46,096 bases of DNA from Bacillus sp. FJAT-29790 (GCF_019039215.1 NZ_JAHNZZ010000001.1:903543-949638); one strand, 5' to 3'. Shown: positions 1 to 9,119, counted from the stretch's first letter. Numbers and translations are program-made. The notes: a model not told the origin generated them from the sequence alone.

Positions 1-23
1 GCTATCATAAGACCTCATGAAAA

Positions 24-54
24 AAGGTCAACCAGAAAAAACTGGCTGACCTTA
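24..54. repeat. Hairpin repeat, copy 1 (terminator-like)
   Basis: An inverted repeat pairs AAGGTCAACCAG with CTGGCTGACCTT around an A-rich loop, with one G-T pair. Two close relatives occur at 30215-30253 and 39591-39623 with the same arms, so this is a dispersed hairpin rather than a one-off terminator. The U tract after it is weak here. Confidence 0.6.
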
Positions 55-480
55 TATTACGAACGGGGTGTGATTGCTGAACAAGAGCAGTCGCTTTTTA
101 CTAACGAAGCAGGTTCGATAGTTTTCTATTGATAAGTCAATTTGAAGAGGGGGTAATTTGGAATAAAGAGCGGTCACAAATTTGGAACTGAATCGATTTA
201 GTAAAAGGGGCATTAGTTGTGCCTAGCTTTATGGGCTTGTACTACTCCATATTATATATCAACGGTTACTCAAGAATATTTTACAGCCTTTTTTAAAAAA
301 ATAATATCAGTTTATTTTAAATTTTCTAATTTCATATTGCGGATTAAATAGAGCTAATGCTATATTATTCATAACAACTTGTCTGATGAGTTTATGAGTT
401 TGTTGAAAAGGAGGTGGATGTAGGTAAGGAAGATGTTATCACGCTTTACAAAAGTAAAAGAGTTGGAGGTGAAAAAATAA
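55..480. other. Gene-free stretch at the window start
   Basis: No convincing reading frame is visible. A second short hairpin-like segment near 73-100 (GATTGCTG...AGCAGTCGCTTTTT) resembles the hairpin module of the composite repeats seen elsewhere in the window. The last 20 bases carry a good ribosome site (GGAGGTG) for the decayed permease that follows. Confidence 0.4.
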
Positions 481-700
481 TGAAAGACTCTCATCAAGTT
501 GATGAAGGTCAAAAAGGACTACAGGAATTAGGCTATATATAAGAACTTGACAGACATTTGTCATTAACAGGAAATGTAGTTCTATCCCTCTAATGTTGCT
601 CTAGCGATGGCAGTGTTTCTTTTTGCATTAGCTCCAATCGCTCTAACGGGAACTACATCTGCATTTGGGTTAGTTATTCTAAAGCTTTGTTGTAATCAGT
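481..700 (+). pseudogene. Decayed N-terminus of an APC-type permease
   Basis: A ribosome site GGAGGTG precedes ATG at 481. The frame reads an acidic head (MKDSHQVDEGQKGLQELGY), hits a stop after about 20 codons, continues with ELDRHLSLTGN, and after a one-base shift gives a hydrophobic segment with LAMAVFLFALAPIALTG. This matches the head and first membrane helix of amino acid-polyamine-organocation permeases. Everything downstream of the first helix is gone and the sequence runs into an epimerase remnant, so it cannot encode a transporter. The family is inferred from the general pattern of the head and helix, so the call is moderate. Confidence 0.45.
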
Positions 701-734
701 GTTGCCTTTATCATCCCGATCAAATCCAAGAACT

Positions 735-1226
735 CCTTATGGTGTATCAAAAGCGACTCCAGAAATGATGGCTACGGCATACAACAAATGTATGGCATGA
801 ATACAATAGCCTTGCGAGTTTGTCAACTTGGGGGGACGGGACAGGTCATGCAGGAATATTTCCAAGATGCTATAAAAGCTGCTGTAAATGATAAAACGTT
901 TAAATTAGCCACGGCAAGTGATAAAAAGTGTCAGTTGGTTTATGTAACGTACGTAGTAAGAGCCTTATTAGCGGCTTGTTTTACAGAAAAGAAAAATGTG
1001 TTGGCCGTATATAACATTACAGGAGGCTAGCAGCAAACATTTAGGGAAGTAAATAGTTGTTGCAAGAGATTATCCCTGGTGCAAATTTGATGTTGGGCCG
1101 GGCGATTTGGGCTATGATCATCATGGCTTATTTGATATCCGTGTGCGGCCAAAAATGATTTAGGTTTTGTCCCTCAGGTGAACTTATTGGATGGACTAGA
1201 AATATATGTCAATTGGCTAAGATAAA
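735..1226 (+). pseudogene. Decayed NAD-dependent epimerase/dehydratase, C-terminal half
   Basis: Reading across at least three frameshifts gives an extended short-chain dehydrogenase C-terminal half. At 735-790 the active-site YxxxK motif is visible as PYGVSKATPEMMATAYNK. At 788-1030 an open frame carries MYGMNTIALRV, the typical post-catalytic strand, and a region ending in VYNITGG. Around 1100-1226 the frames give GDLGYDHHGLFDI, then AKNDLGFVPQ and LDGLEIYVNWL, the usual tail. The N-terminal Rossmann fold is absent: a permease remnant sits directly upstream. It is a dead gene, and the 80-codon open stretch inside it should not be called a gene. Confidence 0.75.
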
Positions 1227-1285
1227 ATGAATTTTTCATTTTCTTTAATGGCCCATTTTAAATAGGTTGGAGAGAGGATTAGGAA

Positions 1286-2020
1286 ATGAAAAAATATGCA
1301 GTTAATAATACCCCACTTTACCTGACCGTGAAAAATACTTTACTTGAAGCAATAAAGAATAAAGAAATTGGCGATAATGGAAGACTACCATCTGAGCAAG
1401 CCCTTTCAGAAAAATTTGGTGTAAGCCGAGCTACCATTCGTAGTGCATTGCAGTCACTGGAAACCGAGGGTGTAATTAATAAGAGGCATGGCAGCTCGAC
1501 GGTAATTAATACTGAGGGTTTACAGGTAAAGATGCGTATTGACGAATTTAAAGGATTTTTCCACCTTATTAAGGAAAGCGGGCATCAACCATCTATTGCG
1601 CAAAAAAATCTAGTTACAGTTTCCCACGATTCGAGAATTGCAAATTTTTTAGGTATAGATTATAAAGAAGAGGTTTTACTAATCCAACGGTTGTTCACGG
1701 GAGACGATATACCTGTCATTTTGGCTTCCGAGTACATCCCACAACGTCTTCTTACTCAAGAACTAAAAATAGACGATATTCCTGAATCCATTTTTGACCT
1801 AGCAGATATGTTTTGCATAGACACAATTGCACACACCATTACTGAAATTCGTTCATCTATGGCAAATCCTGATCAGAAAAAAAAGTTGGGAATGGAAAAA
1901 AATGAAACACTTATTAAACTAGAAGAGACCCACTATGGCAAACAAGGAAAACCCCTTATATTTTCGGATATACTCGTAAGGGATAAAATAATCCGTTTTC
2001 ATTCCATTAGGAAAAGATAA
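1286..2020 (+). CDS. GntR-family transcriptional regulator, HutC/UTRA type
   Basis: This 244-residue protein has an N-terminal winged helix-turn-helix (about residues 8-76) with the GntR signature LPSEQALSEKFGVSRATIRSAL and a wing ending KRHGSSTV. A UTRA effector-binding domain fills residues ~90-235 and ends with the family-typical pattern KPLIFSDILVRDK. The start at 1286 has a GGAGAGAGG ribosome site. Members of this group usually repress a neighbouring catabolic or transport operon and release DNA when a small metabolite binds. The permease, dehydrogenase, creatininase and DUF2848 genes that follow on the same strand are the obvious targets, although a 650-base gap separates them. The ligand is unknown. 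Confidence 0.9.
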   Translation: MKKYAVNNTPLYLTVKNTLLEAIKNKEIGDNGRLPSEQALSEKFGVSRATIRSALQSLETEGVINKRHGSSTVINTEGLQVKMRIDEFKGFFHLIKESGHQPSIAQKNLVTVSHDSRIANFLGIDYKEEVLLIQRLFTGDDIPVILASEYIPQRLLTQELKIDDIPESIFDLADMFCIDTIAHTITEIRSSMANPDQKKKLGMEKNETLIKLEETHYGKQGKPLIFSDILVRDKIIRFHSIRKR

Positions 2021-2671
2021 ATTACTCTTATTAAGGATTGAACCTGAAAGTATTTGACAAGAACGACCCAGTACAGATGACTTTACTATTGAGGAGGGAT
2101 ACAACGATAACACAGCTATATAGAACCTTGAGGTAAGACAATACTAGTATCCTCTAAAGAACGAATTTAGATGTCCATGGGTAGCTGTATCCCAATTTTG
2201 TATGAGTCGCTAAATCCGAATACTTAATTCATTTCGAGAGAAAGCAAAAGTTAGAAGATTGCTCGGTTATTCATTACTCCTAAAATAGATGGTCAATAAA
2301 GAGTCATTTGGTAAGTTACAAGGGTTCTCACAGATAATCCTGATATCTAGGTTTGAACTTTCCGGATTATGTGGAAGAGAGAGTAAAAGAAACAATTGTG
2401 GTAACCAGTTTTCTCAATCGATGCGCAAATGGTAGGAAGAAATCTTTATTTACTTTAGCTGGTTCTGGGCATAGGATGCTGAGAACCGAGTTGAAGCTTT
2501 TCAATAACGACACTATTTATGGCATAACAGAAGCTGAGTTATTAATAGAATTTGCTCAAGTAATATTGAAACCGCTTACTCATTGAGATCATTTAGTAAT
2601 TAATTTTGAAAAATTTAATGATAGCTAATTACAACCAAAATTATCTGACTATTATTAATAGGGGGACTATA
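2021..2671. other. Gap with an unrecognised, probably decayed open frame (2353-2586)
   Basis: Between the regulator and the permease I see no intact recognisable gene. A 77-codon frame from a TTG at 2353 to 2586 reads FTLAGSGHRMLRTELKLF and later YGITEAELLIEF, protein-like in composition but not a family I can name, and it lacks a convincing ribosome site. Stops interrupt the frames before it. It may be the tail of a degraded gene once part of the cluster. The permease promoter should lie in the last 100 bases. Confidence 0.35.
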
Positions 2672-4072
2672 ATGTCTAATCAAAATATAAAGAAAAGCGG
2701 AAACTCAAATAATACCTTAAAGAGAAAGCTCAGTAGCTGGCACGTCCTTGGTATATCAATGGCAGACGCATCACCTGCCATGGCTGTACTCCTATTGAGT
2801 ACAGGAGTATTTTCTATCGGAGGTACATTTGCCATCGGTGCATCCTTAATTTTAGCAGCTGTTATAATCATGATTTCATTGACTCTTGCAGAACTATCCT
2901 CTATGTACCCTTATAGCGGAGGTATGTACTCCATAATCAGTAATGTGCTTCCCAAACCTCTCGCATGGATAGCCATGTTTAACTTCCTTATTCAGGGAGT
3001 TATTCTGCCAGCAAGTTTTGTACTAGGGGTAGGCCAATTTCTTAAGGATTTGATTCCGAGTATACCAGTTTCAAGCCAGATAATAGGGCTGATTGCTTTG
3101 ACTCTAATAATGGTTATAGCAATCATGAGTGTAGAATTAGGTGCTTGGGTTGTAATAGCCATGATTATTATACAGGCAGTTGTGGTGTTAGCTGTGGTAG
3201 GGGCTGCCATTGTTAATCCAAATCAGGCATTCATTGATATGACATTCAATCCCACTATGCTAAAGGATGGTGTTCTTGTTCCTGTTACTTTAGGAGTTAT
3301 GATAACCACTTTAGCGCCAGCCTTTAGTGTAATTAACGGTTATGATGCTGTGTTAGGGTTTGCAGAAGAACTAAAGGGTGGTCCAAAGGTTTTGGCACAT
3401 TCAGTGATTAAGGCTGCAATACTAGCATGTGTTTTCATTATAGTGCCACTCATTGCAGGCATAATTGCTGCCCCAAACTTAGTGGAATTCTTTAGTTCAA
3501 ATTCCCCGATCGTATATTCGGTACAACAAGCCTTTGGATCTCAGATAGGAGGTTTGATCACTATTGGAGTAATCTTTGCCCTATTTAATGCTGGATTATC
3601 TATTTTTATGTACTTTAGCCGTGTTCTCTATTCTACAGGCCGTGATAAAGTCTGGACACCTAGCATTAATAAAGCATTATCAAGATTAAATAAGCATAGT
3701 GTTCCAGGATTAGGAGTTTTGGTATTATTTGTTCCCGCTACAGTTTTAATTTTTGTTTCACATCTTAACTGGCTTATTATTTTCGCTGGAACGATAATAT
3801 CCTGTGTATATTTCTTTATCGGATTATCTGGTATTTTGAGTAGAATTAAAAATAAGGATGCAGAAAGGCCATTTAAAATGCCATTGTGGCCGTTGCCAAG
3901 TGTAATTGTTGTTCTTTTTGTTGGTTTTGCTATTGTGTCTCAAGAAACTCAATATTTGATAGGTGAATTAATTCTTGCAGCGGTAGCTTTTATATCTTAT
4001 TTTGTCTTTTCAAAAATTAGTCAGAACAATCTTGTTAGTAAGAATAGTATTGAAAATGACAAATCAGTCTGA
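2672..4072 (+). CDS. APC-superfamily amino acid/amine permease
   Basis: The protein of 466 residues is almost entirely hydrophobic, with about 12 predicted membrane helices and a short hydrophilic head. The first helices carry the APC-like pattern SWHVLGISMADASPAM and later LAELSSMYPYSGGMYS, typical of the substrate-binding glycine-rich region. I start it at ATG 2672 because GGGGGA lies seven bases upstream; an in-frame ATG at 2606 has no ribosome site. The gene is followed at 17 bases by a dehydrogenase and then a creatininase, suggesting it imports the compound the cluster breaks down. Substrate cannot be read from sequence; amino acids, amines or a cyclic amide such as creatinine are candidates. 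Confidence 0.85.
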   Translation: MSNQNIKKSGNSNNTLKRKLSSWHVLGISMADASPAMAVLLLSTGVFSIGGTFAIGASLILAAVIIMISLTLAELSSMYPYSGGMYSIISNVLPKPLAWIAMFNFLIQGVILPASFVLGVGQFLKDLIPSIPVSSQIIGLIALTLIMVIAIMSVELGAWVVIAMIIIQAVVVLAVVGAAIVNPNQAFIDMTFNPTMLKDGVLVPVTLGVMITTLAPAFSVINGYDAVLGFAEELKGGPKVLAHSVIKAAILACVFIIVPLIAGIIAAPNLVEFFSSNSPIVYSVQQAFGSQIGGLITIGVIFALFNAGLSIFMYFSRVLYSTGRDKVWTPSINKALSRLNKHSVPGLGVLVLFVPATVLIFVSHLNWLIIFAGTIISCVYFFIGLSGILSRIKNKDAERPFKMPLWPLPSVIVVLFVGFAIVSQETQYLIGELILAAVAFISYFVFSKISQNNLVSKNSIENDKSV

Positions 4073-4088
4073 AATAGGAGGAGAAAAT

Positions 4089-4826
4089 ATGTCTAAAAAA
4101 GTTGTAGTTATTACTGGTGCAGGAAAAGGGATTGGTTTGGCAACTGCCAAAAGGTTCGCCTTAAGTGGAGATTTTCTTGCACTCAATTTCCACAAAACGG
4201 GTGATGAACTAGCTGAAATAGTAAAAATTGCAAAAGAAAATGGTGGGGACGGAATAATAATACAAGCAGATTTGAGTGAACATGATCAGGCTGTAAATTT
4301 TATTAAGAAAACGGAAGAATATTACGGAAGAATAGATGTGTTGATTAATAATGCTGGCATTCTTCAATCCAAAAGTGCTCACACGATTCAATGGCAGGAA
4401 TGGCAGAAAATGATGGATACAAATTTAGGGAGTACATGGTCCTGTATCAGTACTACACTGCCTGGGATGATTGAACGAAAAAAAGGAAGGATTATAAATA
4501 TTAGCTCGGAACTAGGGTTAGTTGGATTCCCAACATATGCATCTTACTGTGCTTCTAAAGGGGCAATCATTGCTTTAACCAAAGCTTTAGCTAAAGAATA
4601 TGCTCCCCTTGGCATTCTTGTAAATTCTGTTGCACCTGGTCCAGTGGAAACGGATATGTTAATTCATGACACAATTGAATACAATGATGAGACTAGGGAA
4701 CAAATTCCTTTAAAACGCTTTGGACAGCCAGATGAAATTGCATCCGTCATTGAATTCTTAGCCGGATCGGGTGGAACATTCCTAGTGGGGCAAATCATCA
4801 GCCCTAATGGAGGAACAGCAATATAA
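4089..4826 (+). CDS. Short-chain dehydrogenase/reductase (classical SDR, FabG-like)
   Basis: A 245-residue classical SDR. The cofactor motif TGAGKGIG is at residues 9-16, NNAG at 87-90, the catalytic serine in NISSE (139-140) and the YxxxK pair at Y153 and K157. The C-terminal PGPVETDM loop is typical. Start at ATG 4089 follows AGGAGGAG by six bases; an upstream in-frame start at 4002 would overlap the permease and is rejected. The gene lies 16 bases after the permease stop and 29 before the creatininase start, so it is very probably co-transcribed. Many such proteins are annotated as 3-oxoacyl-ACP reductase, but this context argues for oxidation or reduction of a catabolic intermediate. Confidence 0.92.
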   Translation: MSKKVVVITGAGKGIGLATAKRFALSGDFLALNFHKTGDELAEIVKIAKENGGDGIIIQADLSEHDQAVNFIKKTEEYYGRIDVLINNAGILQSKSAHTIQWQEWQKMMDTNLGSTWSCISTTLPGMIERKKGRIINISSELGLVGFPTYASYCASKGAIIALTKALAKEYAPLGILVNSVAPGPVETDMLIHDTIEYNDETREQIPLKRFGQPDEIASVIEFLAGSGGTFLVGQIISPNGGTAI

Positions 4827-4855
4827 TATTGGGAGAAGGGAAGGGGATAGATAGA

Positions 4856-5629
4856 ATGAGAACTCGTATTATGGCAAACTTAACTTGGCCGGAGATTAAA
4901 GAAGCAGTTGATCGGAATACCGGAATAATCTTGCCCATAGGATCAACTGAACAACATGGATACCATTTACCTATTTGTACAGATACCGTTTTACCCTTTG
5001 AACTAGGAATGGCGATATCGGAAGAACTGGACATGATTGTCGCACCTCCACTAAGTTATGGGTATAGATCAAGGCCAACAACCGGTGGGGGACAAACATT
5101 TATTGCTACAACTTCAATTAAAGGTCAAACCTTGATGAACGTGGTAGAAGATATCCTACATGAATTTATTCGTCATGGCTTTAAGCGAATCGTCCTGTTG
5201 AATTGGCACTTTGAGAATGCTAACTTCATTTACGAGTCTGCTTTTCTTACAATGGAAAGAATTAAAAAAGAAAATCCTGATGTCAAAATCATGGTAATGG
5301 AATTGCCATTCCAATCCCTTTCGGAGGAAACCATGAATTTCATTTTTCCTGACGAATTCCCAGGGTGGGGAATCGAACACGCTTCTATTTTTGAAACCTC
5401 ATTGATGCTGCATTTACATCCAGAGTTAGTGCTATTCGATAGAGCAGTGGATGACAAAGCCGAGGTTTACCCTTTCTACGATGTATTGCCTATTCCAGAG
5501 AAGATGGTAGCTAAAAGTGGAACTTTATGGAAAGCCACTCAAGCTAGTGCAGAAAAAGGGAGAGTCGCATGGGAAGAATTAGTCCCAATGCTTGAAGATA
5601 TTATCCTAACGGAGCTTCCAAAAAAATAG
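4856..5629 (+). CDS. Creatininase-family amidohydrolase
   Basis: This 257-residue protein matches true creatininase rather than only the broad family. The metal-site segment GSTEQHGYHLPICTDT gives E32, H34 and D43; NWHFENANF gives H118 and E120; and GWGIEHASIFETS gives E174 and H175. As I recall it, Pseudomonas creatininase has the same residues at nearly the same positions, with NGHYENSMF in place of NWHFENANF. The C-terminal KSGTL loop is also shared. Creatininase opens the cyclic amide of creatinine to creatine with a binuclear metal centre in the cytoplasm. No creatinase or sarcosine oxidase is in the window, so a related lactam is possible. I start at ATG 4856 (AGGGGAT upstream) rather than the TTG at 4829. 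Confidence 0.88.
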   Translation: MRTRIMANLTWPEIKEAVDRNTGIILPIGSTEQHGYHLPICTDTVLPFELGMAISEELDMIVAPPLSYGYRSRPTTGGGQTFIATTSIKGQTLMNVVEDILHEFIRHGFKRIVLLNWHFENANFIYESAFLTMERIKKENPDVKIMVMELPFQSLSEETMNFIFPDEFPGWGIEHASIFETSLMLHLHPELVLFDRAVDDKAEVYPFYDVLPIPEKMVAKSGTLWKATQASAEKGRVAWEELVPMLEDIILTELPKK

Positions 5630-5719
5630 GTTCAAAAAATGATACAAGAACACCATGGCGGGTGTATTCAGCACTCTCACCATTGATTATTCTCAATTAC
5701 AGCCAAAGTAGGAGGAAAA

Positions 5720-6430
5720 ATGAGCAACAATTTGTCTTTTTCTTTACCCAACGAAAGTAGAATTACCTTTAACGTTAAAAATGTATATTGTCTAGGTAAT
5801 TCCGGACGAACCCAAGTAGACATTCAAAATCATATACTAGAACTAGAAAAACAGGGGATTTCAGCTCCAATGAACACTGACGCGACGATTCATCCAATCA
5901 GTGATTATTTAGTAACCCAAGATGGGAATATTCAAGTTTTGGGAAATAATACAACTGGCGAAATTGAATATTTATTACTCATAAATGAAGAAGGATCTTT
6001 CATTACTGTAGGCTCAGATCATGCTGATAGAGTATTAGAGGCACAATCTAGTAAATACTTTAAACAAATTTGTCAGAAGCCAATTGCAAAAGTATTATGG
6101 CCCCTGGAGGAAGTAATCGGGCATTGGGACGAGATTAAGTTAACGTGTGAGATCATGGTTCATGATCATTGGGAACTTTACCAAGAAGGAACCGTTGCTT
6201 CTCTTCTAGGGGTTGAGAAGGTTATAGAATTACTTCAAAAAAATAATGTGTATAGTACCGAGGGTATTGTTGTATACTGTGGAACAATCTGTCTATACAA
6301 AGGGAAATTTATGTATCCTACATGGTATAGAATGACAATGCATGATCCTATATTAAACCGTTCTATTATTCTTTGCTATAATATCGAAATTTTAAATGAT
6401 ATAAAGGATAAAATCGAAATTAGTACTTGA
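5720..6430 (+). CDS. DUF2848 family protein
   Basis: A 236-residue soluble protein that I recognise as DUF2848 from the central block GSDHADRVLEAQSSKYFKQI followed by KPIAKVLWPLEEVIGHWDEI. The family has a fold related to fumarylacetoacetate hydrolases, and its members are usually found beside catabolic enzymes and transporters. No function is established. The start has GGAGGAAAA just upstream. A 90-base gap separates it from the creatininase, and a poor hairpin there does not look like a terminator, so it may be the last gene of the same operon. A hydrolytic or decarboxylating role on the ring-opened product would fit but is inference. Confidence 0.8.
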   Translation: MSNNLSFSLPNESRITFNVKNVYCLGNSGRTQVDIQNHILELEKQGISAPMNTDATIHPISDYLVTQDGNIQVLGNNTTGEIEYLLLINEEGSFITVGSDHADRVLEAQSSKYFKQICQKPIAKVLWPLEEVIGHWDEIKLTCEIMVHDHWELYQEGTVASLLGVEKVIELLQKNNVYSTEGIVVYCGTICLYKGKFMYPTWYRMTMHDPILNRSIILCYNIEILNDIKDKIEIST

Positions 6431-6474
6431 CTGGGTGATTGATAAAAAAGGAACTCCCCTTCTAAAAGTGATAG

Positions 6475-7743
6475 GTGCGACTGTTCATCACAATGCCTGG
6501 CTTCAAAAAGAGCCAGCCGGATCTTAACATTGATATTGAATCGGTTTTAATTGCGTTAGCTCAATACCATGTTAATGAATTTGAGGGAAGTGGGAAAATA
6601 AATCAGGTTTTAGTGGAGGAATTCACAAAAGATGTAACAGTTACAGATAATCATCAAATTTTAGCTCAATTATCCATAAATACTTATTGGACAACTAACT
6701 ATGATAAGCTAATTGAAACAAACTTAGAGGCTAAAAATAAAAGGGTTGACACAAAAATATTACCGGAAAGTTTAAGCCATAAAATGCCTAATACTGATGT
6801 CATTGTTTACAAAATGCATGGCGATAGTTCCTTATCACACGAAGCAGTTTTAACTAAAGATGATTACGAGGGATATTACCTTAAACGAAAATTATTTAGT
6901 ACAGCACTTCAAGGTGATTTGGTTTCTAAAACCTTTCTATTTATTGGTTTTAGTTTCGATGATCCGAATTTATCATATGTTCTAAGCAGAATAAGAATCT
7001 TATTAGGCGAAAACTCGCGAAATCATAACTGTTTTATGAAAAAAGTTGATAAAATTGATTACAATACAGATGATGAGTTTCGTTATGCTGTGATAAAACA
7101 AGAGTTGAGAATTAAAGATTTGAAGAGATATAGAATTAATGTACTTTTAGTTGATAGTTATAGACAAATTACAGAAATACTTATCCGAATAACAAACATT
7201 GTGAAGCGAAGAAATGTTTTTATATCTGGAAGTGCTACTGATTTTGGAAAATGGGGAGAAACTACATCATTTAAATTTAGTACGGATCTGAGTAAAGAAG
7301 TTATTAAAAATAAAAATAATATAGTTTCAGGGTTTGGACTAAGAATAGGAAGTTGTATTATAGCAGGTGCGTTAGAAGAACTATATAAAAGTAAGGAAAG
7401 AAAAGTCGAAGATAGGCTGAAATCAAGACCGTTTCCACAGAATACATCAGGAGAAATGCACCTTAACGAATTATGGACTAAATATCGAAAAGTGATGCTT
7501 TTTAATGTTAGCATTTCAATTTTTATTTTTGGAAATAAAAAAGACGACAACGGTAATATAGTTTCAGCTAATGGTATGCTAGAGGAATTTGAAATTTCAA
7601 TAGCTAGTGGTGCAATCCCTGTTCCAGTAGGGGCAACAGGTTTTATAGCCCAACATATTTGGGAAACAGTAATGGCGGATTTTGACAAGTTCGTTGTAAA
7701 ACATAGGGACGGTTCTTGCGTTTTGGAAGGGGAAATCGATTAG
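6475..7743 (+). pseudogene. thsA: 5'-truncated ThsA (Thoeris defence SIR2-SLOG effector)
   Basis: The 422-codon frame has a SIR2-like NADase domain (residues ~16-240) and a C-terminal SLOG sensor domain (~245-410, ISGSATDFGKW, IVSGFGLRIGS, VPVGATG). This order is that of ThsA, which degrades NAD when SLOG binds the cyclic ADP-ribose signal made by ThsB during phage infection. TNYDKLIE places N75 and MHGD places H115, the expected catalytic pair, both offset by 37 from Bacillus cereus ThsA. The GAGxS nucleotide loop and roughly the first 50 residues are missing, replaced by MRLFITMPGFKKSQ, and no ribosome site precedes the GTG at 6475 or ATG at 6493. The usual C-terminal ~30 residues are also absent. 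No TIR-domain ThsB is visible. Probably a dead remnant. Confidence 0.85.
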
Positions 7744-8012
7744 CTACCATAAAATAATGGTGGAATATAAGGGGACAGCAGAGTCGTCCTAGTATATCTT
7801 GATTCATTCAAACTCAAATTCCTGATTTAAGAAGAACAGTCGCTCTTTTGACCTTTGAGGAGCATAAAGTGTTTTTTTCTATTCATTCCTAGCAATTTTA
7901 AAGAACAATTGTACTGTAAGTCTCTTCAAGTCTTGGGATTGGGTAGTACCTAGGTAACATTAGAACCGTCCCGTGATTTTACGGATATACATTGTAAAAG
8001 AAAACAAAATGA
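7744..8012. other. Gap downstream of the ThsA remnant
   Basis: I see no gene, and in particular no TIR-domain frame that could be ThsB. A short stretch near 7835 (GAACAGTCGCTCTTTT) resembles the hairpin part of the composite repeats. Confidence 0.4.
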
Positions 8013-8056
8013 AAAAAGCCTAATTTCCAGCATACAGTACCTAGAAATTAGGTTTT
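8013..8056 (-). terminator. Rho-independent terminator for the DinB gene
   Basis: On the minus strand CCTAATTTC pairs with GAAATTAGG and is followed by CTTTTTTCATTTT. It lies about 90 bases after the stop of the minus-strand DinB gene. Confidence 0.75.
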
Positions 8057-8142
8057 AGTTCCAGAAGAAAAGCAATTTTTAGTAATAAAGATAAAGTTGG
8101 GTTATTACCTTTTGAAAAAGTCTCTCTTAAAAAACTACTTTT

Positions 8143-8613
8143 TTACTCTGCTACACGGTACGCTTTTTTTAGCCCTTTAATTATTCCCACGTGCAATCCT
8201 TCGTGATACATCGAGAAATTCAGAAGCTCACCTATTGTTGATAGTGATTTAAATGGTTCTGCCGCTTTTTCATCCAGATGTCCAGCTAAAGCTTCCTTTA
8301 TTTTTGCTGGCTGTTCTTCTAGAAGTTGTTTCAACTCATCAAGTGTCGGTATCTCACCTTCCCAATCGTCTGGCTTTGTACCTGGGGCGAATAGTTCAAG
8401 GTATCGAGTTGGCGTTTCGAAATGTTTCCCTCCAAATTTTGAAAGTAAAATATTTTGAAACGTGTAAATGTGACCTAGATTCCAACGGATCGTATTGCGG
8501 AATCCTCTTGGCATTAGATCTGCCTGTTCTTCTAATAGATCTTCCATTTCATTTAATGTTTTTTCCCTGATTAAATCGATTTGCTGGAAAATCATTTCTT
8601 CATTCATTTTCAC
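8143..8613 (-). CDS. DinB-like (DinB_2) putative metal-dependent protein
   Basis: A protein of about 157 residues with the four-helix DinB/YfiT-type fold. Family metal-binding histidines are visible in WNLGHIY near the first third and in YHEGLHVG near the C-terminus. Such proteins act as metal-dependent thiol transferases or hydrolases, and most paralogues in bacilli have unknown substrates. I take the GTG at 8613 as start because GGAAAGGGG lies six bases upstream; ATG at 8607 is an alternative, and an ATG at 8661 would add 16 unlikely residues. It stands alone, with its own terminator at 8013-8056. Confidence 0.85.
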   Translation of the reverse strand: MKMNEEMIFQQIDLIREKTLNEMEDLLEEQADLMPRGFRNTIRWNLGHIYTFQNILLSKFGGKHFETPTRYLELFAPGTKPDDWEGEIPTLDELKQLLEEQPAKIKEALAGHLDEKAAEPFKSLSTIGELLNFSMYHEGLHVGIIKGLKKAYRVAE

Positions 8614-8661
8614 ATCATGCCCCTTTCCTTTGTTTTCCATCATGCCTACAGTCCTCAACAA

Positions 8662-9119
8662 TTTTAATCAGATAGTTGAATAATAAATATTTACAAAATA
8701 GCTTTATTTCAAGAATTTTTAGCTTATGATTTCTGCTTTTTGCTGGTGGGACCCCCAATAAGGAAGTTATATTCGCCCTTTTTCCCTAAATTGAGAAATA
8801 TGAGCAATTTGGTTGAAATCTTTTATTCTCCATTGCTCTTGTTGAAAGCAAATATTGCTAATACTAGCATTTATTAGTTTTGTTTTTCCGGTTCCTATCT
8901 TGCCATTTGAAAATGAAAATAAAATAGCATTTCAACTCCTCCTTGAAAATTAATTTTCTACATTTGATTTAGAATTTCTTATTCTATTCTTCAGGTAGTT
9001 TAAGAGTGTGCTAAAATTTATCCTGGACATATAATATGACTATAAATAACACTAAATGTGTATATTCATATATTTAAAAGAGATAAGAAAATACCACAGT
9101 TTTAACTTTCTACTAATTA
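8662..9119. other. Intergenic gap between two minus-strand genes
   Basis: About 450 AT-rich bases with no credible frame on either strand. It must hold the DinB promoter and the 3' end of the MFS transcript, but I see no strong hairpin with a U tract. Confidence 0.4.

Noticed and set aside
7158..7688. Long minus-strand open frame inside the ThsA remnant (176 codons)
   Set aside because: The plus frame carries clear SIR2/SLOG motifs; the minus frame is a low-complexity serine/leucine/isoleucine string without a ribosome site.
8253..8570. Plus-strand frame of 105 codons over the DinB gene
   Set aside because: It is the reverse of the DinB-like protein, which has its histidine motifs on the minus strand and its own terminator.
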